Of a DNA stretch of 64,000 nucleotides, positions 57,500-64,000 are shown one piece after another. The first letter of the stretch is position 1, and every line of letters starts with the position of its first letter. Source of the DNA: Pseudomonas sp. (GTDB lineage: Bacteria; Pseudomonadota; Gammaproteobacteria; Pseudomonadales; Pseudomonadaceae). The notes beneath the pieces were generated by a model. It searched no databases. It was not told the origin of the DNA and was given only the letters and a program-made list of their open reading frames with translations. Position numbers and translations under genes: made by a program. The stretch covers positions 1 to 64,000 of the forward strand of contig NZ_PEKX01000011.1 of the NCBI RefSeq assembly GCF_002796985.1, written 5' to 3'.

Positions 57500-60400
57500 A
57501 TGTCACTGTTCTTCATCAAGCGCCCCAATTTCGCGTGGGTGGTGGCGCTGTTCATTTCCCTGGCCGGCCTGCTGGCCATTCCGCTGCTGCCGGTGGCCCA
57601 GTACCCCAGCGTGGCGCCACCACAGATCACCGTCACCGCCACCTACCCCGGCGCCTCGGCACAGGTGCTGGTGGACTCGGTCACCAGCGTGATCGAGGAG
57701 GAGCTCAACGGCGCCAAGGGCCTGCTCTACTTCGAGTCCACCAGCAACTCCAACGGCATGGCCGAAGTGGTGGTCACCTTCCAGCCCGGCACCAACCCGG
57801 AGCTGGCCCAGGTGGACGTGCAAAACCGCCTGAAGAAGGCCGAGGCGCGCATGCCCCAGGCCGTGCTCACGCAGGGGCTGGAGGTCGAGCAGACCAGCGC
57901 CGGTTTCCTGCTGATCTACGCGCTCAACTACAAGGAAGGCTCCGCGCGCACGGATACGACCGCCCTGGGCGACTACGCCGCGCGCAACATCAACAACGAG
58001 CTGCGCCGCGTACAAGGCGTCGGCAAGCTGCAGTTCTTCTCCTCCGAAGCCGCCATGCGGGTGTGGATCGACCCGCAGAAGCTGGTCGGCTACGGCCTGT
58101 CCATCGATGACGTGGGCAATGCCATTCGCGGGCAGAACGTGCAGGTGCCGGCCGGCAGCTTCGGCGCCTCCCCCGGCAGCAGCGAGCAGGAGCTGACCGC
58201 CACCCTCGCGGTGAAAGGCACCCTGGATGACCCGGCGGAGTTCGGCCGCATCGTCCTGCGCGCCAACCCGGACGGCTCCACCGTCAAGCTGGCCGACGTC
58301 GCGCGCCTGGAAGTGGGCAGCGAAAGCTACAACTTCACCGCGCGCCTGGACGGCAAGCCCACCGTGGCCGGCGCCATCCAGCTCTCCCCCGGCGCCAATG
58401 CCCTGCAGACCGCCGCGCTGGTGAAGGAACGCCTGGCCGAGCTGTCGGTGAACTTCCCCGACGACGTCGAGTACTCGGTGCCGTACGACACCTCGCGCTT
58501 CGTCGACGTGGCCATCGAGAAGGTCATCCACACCCTGCTCGAAGCCATGGTGCTGGTGTTCCTGGTGATGTTCCTGTTCCTGCAGAACGTGCGCTACACG
58601 CTGATCCCGGCCATCGTGGTGCCGGTGTGCCTGCTCGGCACGCTGACGATGATGTACCTGCTGGGCTTCTCGGTGAACATGATGACCATGTTCGGCATGG
58701 TGCTGGCCATCGGCATTCTCGTCGACGACGCCATCGTGGTGGTGGAGAACGTCGAGCGCATCATGGCCGAGGAAGGCCTGCCCCCGGCCGCCGCGACGGT
58801 CAAGGCGATGGGCCAGGTGTCCGGCGCGATCATCGGCATCACCCTGGTGCTCTCGGCGGTGTTCCTGCCGCTGGCGTTCATGGCCGGCTCGGTGGGCGTG
58901 ATCTACCAGCAGTTCTCCCTGTCGCTGGCGGTGTCGATCCTGTTCTCCGGCTTCCTCGCCCTGACCTTCACCCCGGCGCTGTGCGCGACGCTGCTCAAGC
59001 CAGTCCCTGAGGGCCACCACGAAAAACGCGGTTTCTTCGGCGCCTTCAACCGCGGCTTCAACCGCCTGACCGAGCGCTACACGCGGCTCAACAGCGCGCT
59101 GGTGAAACGCGCCGGGCGCTACATGCTGATCTACGCCGGCATCCTCGCGCTGCTCGGCTACAGCTACCTGCGCCTGCCGGAATCCTTCGTGCCGGTGGAA
59201 GACCAGGGCTACATGATCGTCGACATCCAGCTGCCGCCGGGCGCCACCCGCGCGCGCGCCGACGTCACCGGCCAGGAGCTGGAGCAGTTCCTGAAATCCC
59301 GCGAGGCGGTGGCGTCGTCCTTCCTGGTGATGGGCTTCAGCTTCTCCGGCATGGGCGAGAACGCCGCACTGGCGTTCCCGACCCTGAAGGACTGGTCCGT
59401 GCGCGACAAATCGCAGTCCGCCGAGGCGGAAACCGCGGCGGTAAACCAGCGTTTCGCCGGCATCAGCGACGGCGCGATCATGGCCGTTACCCCGCCGCCA
59501 ATCGACGGCCTGGGCAACTCCGGCGGCTTCTCGCTGCGCCTGCAGGACCGCGCCGGCCTCGGCCGCGAAGCGCTGCTGGCAGCCCGCGACCAGTTGCTCG
59601 GGCAGGCCAACGGCAACCCGAAGATCCTCTACGCCATGATGGAAGGCCTCGCCGAGGCGCCGCAGCTGCGCCTGGAGATCGACCGCGAGAAGGCACGCAC
59701 CCTGGGCGTCAGCTTCGAGTCCATCAGCAGCGCGCTGTCCACCGCCTTCGGCTCCTCGGTGATCAACGACTTCGCCAACGCCGGCCGCCAGCAACGCGTG
59801 GTGGTGCAGGCCGAACAGGGCGACCGGATGACCCCGGAAGCCGTGCTCAAGCTCTACGTGCCCAACGCCAGCGGCGAGCTGGTGCCGCTGTCCGCCTTCG
59901 TCAGCACCCGCTGGGAAGAAGGCCCGGTGCAGTTGGCGCGCTACAACGGCTACCCGTCGATCCGTATTTCCGGCGACGCCGCCCCCGGCGTCAGCACTGG
60001 CGAAGCCATGGCCGAGATGCAGCGTCTGGTGAGTGAACTGCCAGCCGGCATCGGCTACGAATGGACCGGCCTCTCCTACCAGGAGAAGGTCGCCAGCGGC
60101 CAGGCCAGCCAGCTGTTCGCCCTGGCGATCCTGGTGGTGTTCCTGCTGCTGGTGGCGCTCTACGAGAGCTGGGCGATCCCGCTGTCGGTGATGCTCATCG
60201 TGCCCATTGGCGCCCTCGGCGCGGTGCTGGCGGTGACGGTCACCGGGCTGCCCAACGACGTGTACTTCAAGGTCGGCCTGATCACCATCATCGGCCTGGC
60301 GGCAAAGAACGCGATCCTCATCGTCGAGTTCGCCAAGGAGCTCTGGGAGCAGGGCCACAGCCTGCGCGACGCCGCGATCCAGGCCGCACGCCTGCGCTTC

Positions 60401-60631
60401 CGCCCGATCATCATGACCTCCATGGCCTTCATCCTCGGCGTAGTGCCGCTGGTGCTCGCCAGCGGAGCCGGCGCCGCCAGCCAGCGCGCCATCGGCACCG
60501 GGGTGATCGGCGGGATGCTCAGCGCCACGCTGCTGGGGGTGATCTTCGTGCCCATCTGCTTCGTCTGGCTGCTGTCGCTGCTGCGTCGCCAACCCAAACC
60601 TGCGCATCAACCCACGGAGGCCGCGCAATGA
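57500..60631 (+). CDS. mexD: RND multidrug efflux transporter (MexD)
   Basis: A 1,043-residue inner-membrane H+/drug antiporter, the same size as P. aeruginosa MexD. It begins MSLFFIKRPNFAWVVALFISL; TM4 has the proton-relay acids in GMVLAIGILVDDAIVVVENVER and the C-terminal half has GLAAKNAILIVEFAKELWEQG. The segments EQTSAGFLLIYALNYKEG and GLYFESTSNSNG-like LLYFESTSNSNGMAEVVV match MexD rather than MexB. It starts 27 bp after mexC, and its stop overlaps the oprJ start by four bases. Known MexD substrates include fluoroquinolones, cefepime-type beta-lactams and biocides. Confidence 0.94.
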   Translation: MSLFFIKRPNFAWVVALFISLAGLLAIPLLPVAQYPSVAPPQITVTATYPGASAQVLVDSVTSVIEEELNGAKGLLYFESTSNSNGMAEVVVTFQPGTNPELAQVDVQNRLKKAEARMPQAVLTQGLEVEQTSAGFLLIYALNYKEGSARTDTTALGDYAARNINNELRRVQGVGKLQFFSSEAAMRVWIDPQKLVGYGLSIDDVGNAIRGQNVQVPAGSFGASPGSSEQELTATLAVKGTLDDPAEFGRIVLRANPDGSTVKLADVARLEVGSESYNFTARLDGKPTVAGAIQLSPGANALQTAALVKERLAELSVNFPDDVEYSVPYDTSRFVDVAIEKVIHTLLEAMVLVFLVMFLFLQNVRYTLIPAIVVPVCLLGTLTMMYLLGFSVNMMTMFGMVLAIGILVDDAIVVVENVERIMAEEGLPPAAATVKAMGQVSGAIIGITLVLSAVFLPLAFMAGSVGVIYQQFSLSLAVSILFSGFLALTFTPALCATLLKPVPEGHHEKRGFFGAFNRGFNRLTERYTRLNSALVKRAGRYMLIYAGILALLGYSYLRLPESFVPVEDQGYMIVDIQLPPGATRARADVTGQELEQFLKSREAVASSFLVMGFSFSGMGENAALAFPTLKDWSVRDKSQSAEAETAAVNQRFAGISDGAIMAVTPPPIDGLGNSGGFSLRLQDRAGLGREALLAARDQLLGQANGNPKILYAMMEGLAEAPQLRLEIDREKARTLGVSFESISSALSTAFGSSVINDFANAGRQQRVVVQAEQGDRMTPEAVLKLYVPNASGELVPLSAFVSTRWEEGPVQLARYNGYPSIRISGDAAPGVSTGEAMAEMQRLVSELPAGIGYEWTGLSYQEKVASGQASQLFALAILVVFLLLVALYESWAIPLSVMLIVPIGALGAVLAVTVTGLPNDVYFKVGLITIIGLAAKNAILIVEFAKELWEQGHSLRDAAIQAARLRFRPIIMTSMAFILGVVPLVLASGAGAASQRAIGTGVIGGMLSATLLGVIFVPICFVWLLSLLRRQPKPAHQPTEAAQ

Positions 60632-62040
60632 CCACCCTGCGCAAACCCGCGTTTGCCGCCAGCGCGCTGCTGCTCGCGGTGGCCCTGAGCGGCTGTTCCA
60701 TGGCCCCCACCTACGAGCGCCCCGAGGCACCCGTGGCGCAGAGCTGGAGCGGCCCCGCCGCCCAGCCCGGTACCGCAGCGAGCAACCTGGACTGGCAGAG
60801 CTTCATCGTCGACAGCGACCTGCGCGAGCTGGTGAATGTCGCCCTGGACAACAACCGCTCGCTGCGCCAGACCCTGCTGGATATCGAACAGGCCCGCGCG
60901 CAGTACCGCATCCAGCGCTCGGACCGCGTGCCCGGCCTGAGCGGCGCCGCCAACGGCAATCGCCAGCGGCTGCCGGCGGACCTGTCCAACAGTGGCAGCT
61001 CGGCGGTGAGCAGCAGCTACCAGGTCGGCCTGTCGCTGCCCGAGTACGAGCTGGACCTGTTCGGCCGGGTGAAGAGCCTGACCGACGCCGCGCTGGAGCA
61101 GTACCTGTCCACCGAGGAAGCCGGGCGCAGCGCGCGCATCGCGTTGATCGCCGAGGTCAGCCAGGCCTATCTCACCTACGACGGCGCCCAGCGCCGTCTG
61201 CAGCTGACCGAGCAGACCCTGGCCAGCCGCGAAGACTCGCTGAGCCTGATCAGCCAGCGGCGCACCGCCGGTGCGGCCACCGCGCTGGACTATCAGGAAG
61301 CGCTGGGGCTGGTGGAGCAGTCCCGCGCGGAACTGGAAAGCAATGCGCGGCAGAAGCAGCAGGCGCTGAACGCCCTGGTGTTGCTGGTGGGGTCGGCGGA
61401 TGCGACCAAGCGCATCCCGCAGGTGCCGCAGGACAAGCCCATGCTGATCCAGGACATCGCTCCCGGCACACCGTCCGAGCTGATCGAACGACGCCCGGAC
61501 ATTCTGGCCGCCGAGCACGTGCTCAGGGCGCGCAACGCCGACATCGGCGCGGCCCGCGCAGCGTTCTTCCCGCGCATCAGCCTGACCGGCAGCTTCGGCA
61601 CCTCCAGCGCGGAAATGTCCGGGCTGTTCGACGGCGGCTCGCGTTCGTGGAGCTTCGTGCCGACGCTGTCGCTGCCGATCTTCGATGCCGGGCGCAACAG
61701 CGCCAACCTGGACCTGGCCAAGGTGCGCAAGGACTCGGCGGTGGCCGCCTACGAAGGCACCATCCAGACGGCGTTCCGGGAAGTGGCCGACGCGCTCGCG
61801 GCGACCGACACCCTGCGCCGCGAAGAAGCCGCGCGCCGGGCTTTGGCGAACACCACCAACGAAACCCTGAAGCTGGCCAAGGCTCGCTACGAAGGCGGCG
61901 TCGACAGCCACCTGCGCTATCTCGACGCGCAGCGCAGCAACTTCGTCAACGAGGCGGCCTACATCGAGACCAGCACCCAGCGGCAGATCGCCCTGGTGGA
62001 CCTGTTCCGCGCCCTTGGCGGCGGGTGGAGAGCGCTCTAG
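60628..62040 (+). CDS. oprJ: Outer-membrane efflux channel (OprJ)
   Basis: A 470-residue TolC-like outer-membrane lipoprotein. The lipobox is VALSGC (Cys at about residue 23) followed by SMAPTYERPEAPVAQSW. Two OEP repeats are visible, with SYQVGLSLPEYELDLFGRVKSLTDAALEQYL and ELIERRPDILAAEHVLRARNADIGAARAAFFPRISLTG. It matches P. aeruginosa OprJ as remembered. Its start overlaps the mexD stop in ATGA. Repeat elements follow immediately. Confidence 0.94.
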   Translation: MTTLRKPAFAASALLLAVALSGCSMAPTYERPEAPVAQSWSGPAAQPGTAASNLDWQSFIVDSDLRELVNVALDNNRSLRQTLLDIEQARAQYRIQRSDRVPGLSGAANGNRQRLPADLSNSGSSAVSSSYQVGLSLPEYELDLFGRVKSLTDAALEQYLSTEEAGRSARIALIAEVSQAYLTYDGAQRRLQLTEQTLASREDSLSLISQRRTAGAATALDYQEALGLVEQSRAELESNARQKQQALNALVLLVGSADATKRIPQVPQDKPMLIQDIAPGTPSELIERRPDILAAEHVLRARNADIGAARAAFFPRISLTGSFGTSSAEMSGLFDGGSRSWSFVPTLSLPIFDAGRNSANLDLAKVRKDSAVAAYEGTIQTAFREVADALAATDTLRREEAARRALANTTNETLKLAKARYEGGVDSHLRYLDAQRSNFVNEAAYIETSTQRQIALVDLFRALGGGWRAL

Positions 62041-62063
62041 CTGCTCCTCTGCCGGCGGATGGC

Positions 62064-62125
62064 AATCGCGGACGGAGCCCGCTCCTACGCTGGCCGGATA
62101 CGTAGGAGCGGACTCCGTCCGCGAT
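62064..62125. repeat. Inverted pair, family D
   Basis: ATCGCGGACGGAGCCCGCTCC at the left and GTAGGAGCGGACTCCGTCCG at the right form a large hairpin 24 bp after oprJ. It may also act to stabilise or end the efflux transcript. Confidence 0.85.
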
Positions 62126-62136
62126 GATTCCAGCGT

Positions 62137-62179
62137 GTAGGGCGCATAACCCGGAACGGGTTATCCGCCGCCATGGTAC
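62137..62179. repeat. Family B palindrome
   Basis: GTAGGGCGCATAACCCGGAA and CGGGTTATCCGCC form the core hairpin; the right arm diverges at its end (GCCATGGTAC). Confidence 0.75.
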
Positions 62180-62212
62180 GTAACGCCAGCGTCGGAATCC
62201 GCTTCAGGGGAA

Positions 62213-62521
62213 TCAGTCGCCGAACACCGGTCGGAAGAAGCTCCGCTCGTAGCTGAGGATGCAGCGGGTTTCTTCGGCATATCGGAACGCTGCCTGGCAT
62301 TCGGCGTCCTCCATGGACTGCTGCCGGTAGCGCTCATAGTCGGCCAGGCTGGGGAAGGTGAACATCGCCAGGGCGATGTTGCTGGCCCCCTCGGAAGGCA
62401 GGAAGTAACCGTGGTGCTGGCCGCCGAAACGCTCCACCAGCGGGATCCACAACCGGCCGTAGTGTTCGAATTCCTTGAGCTTGTATGGGTCCAGCACGTA
62501 GCGCAGGTAACAGGTGACCAT
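62213..62521 (-). CDS. NIPSNAP-family protein
   Basis: A 102-residue dimeric alpha/beta-barrel (ferredoxin-like) protein. The phrases MVTCYLRYVLDPYKLKEFEHYGRLWIPLVERFGGQHHGYFLP and NIALAMFTFPSLADYERYRQQS are the NIPSNAP pattern. No catalytic role is established for bacterial members. It stands alone between repeat clusters. Confidence 0.85.
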   Translation of the reverse strand: MVTCYLRYVLDPYKLKEFEHYGRLWIPLVERFGGQHHGYFLPSEGASNIALAMFTFPSLADYERYRQQSMEDAECQAAFRYAEETRCILSYERSFFRPVFGD

Positions 62522-62609
62522 CTCGCCAACTCTCTTCCGGTGAAAGGGATGGCCACTCTACCCAATCCTCGCGGGAACACATAAACCCGTGGCATGCGCA
62601 CCGCTCTTC

Positions 62610-62686
62610 GTAGGAGCGAGCTTGCTCGCGAACAGCCCTCCCGGCGACGCCGGCGTGAAGCGGTTCGCGAGCAAGCTCGCTCCTAC
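62610..62686. repeat. REP-like inverted pair (family A)
   Basis: GTAGGAGCGAGCTTGCTCGC at 62610 and its inverted copy ending at 62686, with a spacer containing a small GGCGACGCCGGCG stem. Confidence 0.9.
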
Positions 62687-62823
62687 AGGTCACAGCCCGC
62701 CTGCGACATGTCAGCCCGATTCGCTGCCAGGCCCGTTAGACTGGCCACACGTTCATTTTCACCCGGGGCACGATGCCCCTTTTCCACTAGCGCCGGCGCA
62801 AGGCTGGCGCGGAGCACCAAGGT

Positions 62824-63516
62824 ATGTACTTCGATATCGTCCTCGACCTCTTCGCGGCGCTCTGTTTCGGCGCGCTGATCGGCATGGAGCGCCAGTGGCG
62901 CCAGCGCTTCACCGGCGTCGCCACCCACGGCCTGGTCGCCCTCGGCGCCGCCACCTTCGCCACCCTGCCCTTCCTCATGGGCGCGGAGGACCAGGTGGTG
63001 CGCATGTCCGCCCAGGTGGTCACCGGCATCGGCTTCCTCGGGGCCGGCGTCATCATGCGCGACGGCCTCAGCGTGCGCGGCCTGAGCACCGCGGCGACGA
63101 TCTGGTGCACCGGCGCGGTGGGCGTGCTGGCGGGTAGCGGCTTCCTCGCCGCCGCACTGGTGGCGACTCTGCTGATCGTCCTGTGCAACCTCACGCTGCC
63201 GCCGGTAACCCGCTGGATCCAGCGCCACGCCCCCATCGAGCCAAGCAGCGAGCGCTACTACACCGTCCAGGCAGTCACCGAGACCCATCAGGAAGCGCTG
63301 GTGCGCTCCACCCTGCTGCGCCGCCTGAGCGCCAACGGCCTGGCCCTGCAAAGCCTGGAAAGCCATGCGCGCAAGACCGGCGGCGAAGTGGAGGTCGCCG
63401 CCCTGGTGCTGGCACCCAGTGACAAGGACAGCCTGCTGGAATCACTGGTCGGAGAACTGGCCCTGGCGCCTTACGTATCAGCGGTGAGCTGGTCGATCAG
63501 CGACGGGCCGCAGTAA
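62824..63516 (+). CDS. MgtC/SapB-family membrane protein
   Basis: A 230-residue protein with four or five N-terminal helices. Signatures are FGALIGMERQWRQRFTGVATHGLVALGAATFATL and VVTGIGFLGAGVIMRDGLSVRGLSTAATIWCTGAVGVLAG. The cytoplasmic C-terminal domain (about 145-230) is ACT-like. MgtC proteins support growth at low magnesium and intracellular survival by damping F-ATPase or phosphate handling. A GC-rich hairpin-forming stretch lies in the 110 bp upstream, but no known riboswitch was identified. Confidence 0.9.
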   Translation: MYFDIVLDLFAALCFGALIGMERQWRQRFTGVATHGLVALGAATFATLPFLMGAEDQVVRMSAQVVTGIGFLGAGVIMRDGLSVRGLSTAATIWCTGAVGVLAGSGFLAAALVATLLIVLCNLTLPPVTRWIQRHAPIEPSSERYYTVQAVTETHQEALVRSTLLRRLSANGLALQSLESHARKTGGEVEVAALVLAPSDKDSLLESLVGELALAPYVSAVSWSISDGPQ

Positions 63517-63530
63517 GCATCACGCAATGA

Positions 63531-63556
63531 AAAAGGGAGCCCATGGGCTCCCTTTT
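63531..63556. terminator. Bidirectional terminator
   Basis: A perfect 26-bp palindrome, AAAAGGGAGCCC followed by its complement, lies between the convergent mgtC-like and cupin genes, with T-runs on both sides. Confidence 0.9.
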
Positions 63557-63572
63557 CTCATCTCGCCCGGCA

Positions 63573-63917
63573 TCAGGCGAAGACGAAATACTTGCGCACC
63601 GTCTCCACCACTTCCCAGGTGCCCTTCATGCCCGGCTCGATGACGAACACATCGCCGGCGCGCAGGTGGACCGGCTGCTCGCCCTCGGGCGTGATGACGC
63701 AGTAGCCGTCGAGGAAGTGGCAGTACTCCCACTTCTCGTAGTTCACCGCGAACTTGCCAGGGGTGCAGATCCAGGTGCCCATGATCTTGCTGCCGTCCGC
63801 CGACAGGTAGGCATTGAGGTTGACGGTATGCGGATCGCCGCCGATGCGCTGCCACTTGGTGGCGTCCAGCACGGGCGTCGGGCAGGTGTCGCGCAGCACG
63901 GTGATGAAGTCGGACAT
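63573..63917 (-). CDS. Cupin-domain protein (DUF861/EutQ-like)
   Basis: A 114-residue single cupin. The strands GTWICTPGKFAVNYEKWEYCHFLDGYCVITPEG and VHLRAGDVFVIEPGMKGTWEVVETVRKYFV match the DUF861 group, in which the usual metal-binding His residues are partly replaced (EYCHFL keeps one). GGAG precedes the ATG. Function unknown; relatives bind small sugars or amines. The 83 bp to the window end contain no gene. Confidence 0.85.
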   Translation of the reverse strand: MSDFITVLRDTCPTPVLDATKWQRIGGDPHTVNLNAYLSADGSKIMGTWICTPGKFAVNYEKWEYCHFLDGYCVITPEGEQPVHLRAGDVFVIEPGMKGTWEVVETVRKYFVFA

Positions 63918-64000
63918 GACAGCTCCAGGTCGTTGCAGGGAAGGTCCGCCACCATAGCCACCGGCCCATCCAAAGAGTTGCCTGGATTCGACATCGGTAT

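Noticed and set aside
57503..60730. A 1,075-codon open frame antisense to mexD, and similar long antisense frames (for example 6454-9282 and 28985-29959)
   Set aside because: They mirror the codon pattern of GC-rich genes on the other strand, have His/Ala/Gly/Gln-rich low-complexity translations and no recognisable domains or ribosome-binding sites.
62700..62823. Magnesium or other riboswitch before the mgtC-like gene
   Set aside because: GC-rich complementary stretches are present but I could not match any known riboswitch core.

Overview
The window is GC-rich chromosomal DNA of a Pseudomonas, close to the P. aeruginosa / P. nitroreducens / P. citronellolis side of the genus. This rests on near-full-length matches, from memory, to NfxB, MexC, MexD and OprJ, on the abundant short palindromic repeats of the GTAGGAGCGAGCTTGCTCGCGAA type, and on the overall gene repertoire. 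No rRNA, tRNA, prophage, integrase or CRISPR array was recognised. The window starts inside etfB and ends just upstream of a cupin gene.

Layout. (1) 1-9.3 kb: etfB, then a beta-oxidation-type cluster (class III CoA-transferase, 3-oxoadipyl-CoA-like thiolase, PaaH-like dehydrogenase, PaaF-like hydratase) divergent from an IclR regulator, an acyl-CoA dehydrogenase and an aromatic-acid/dicarboxylate-type MFS importer. Together these would take up a C6-type dicarboxylate, activate it and oxidise it to acetyl-CoA plus succinyl-CoA. Two matching palindromes, one per divergent promoter, look like the IclR operators. (2) 9.4-18.7 kb: cold-shock protein, a small conserved protein, a trehalose operon (otsB, GH15 hydrolase, otsA, overlapping ends), a basic amino-acid antiporter, a REC-EAL phosphodiesterase and a beta-propeller protein. 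(3) 18.7-25.3 kb: LysR-regulated oxidoreductases (quinone-oxidoreductase-like, YahK-like alcohol dehydrogenase, two aldo/keto reductases, a carboxymuconolactone decarboxylase-like protein) with twin LysR-type boxes. (4) 25.3-35.3 kb: a repeat-rich stretch with a Bro-N gene behind a structured leader and flanked by 105-bp direct repeats, then small housekeeping/accessory genes and a siderophore receptor. (5) 35.3-39.2 kb: LysR, an atypical SDR, a tautomerase, an MFS exporter and a DUF2938 membrane protein behind a SoxR-like promoter.

(6) 39.3-54.0 kb is the most unusual part: a two-module surface-adhesin locus. Module A is a hybrid regulator, a two-partner-secretion exoprotein (TpsA), its transporter (TpsB) and a 68-aa protein. 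Module B is a paralogous hybrid regulator divergent from a 1,531-aa classical autotransporter, followed by a second 68-aa protein (41 of 68 residues identical to the first). Both regulators have the order receiver / LuxR-type HTH / PAS / degenerate kinase-like region, and in both the phospho-acceptor Asp of the receiver is replaced by Glu. Each adhesin gene is separated from its small gene by a GC-rich hairpin.

(7) 54.0-64 kb: a SulP anion transporter, the nfxB-mexC-mexD-oprJ multidrug efflux locus, a NIPSNAP protein, an MgtC protein and a cupin.
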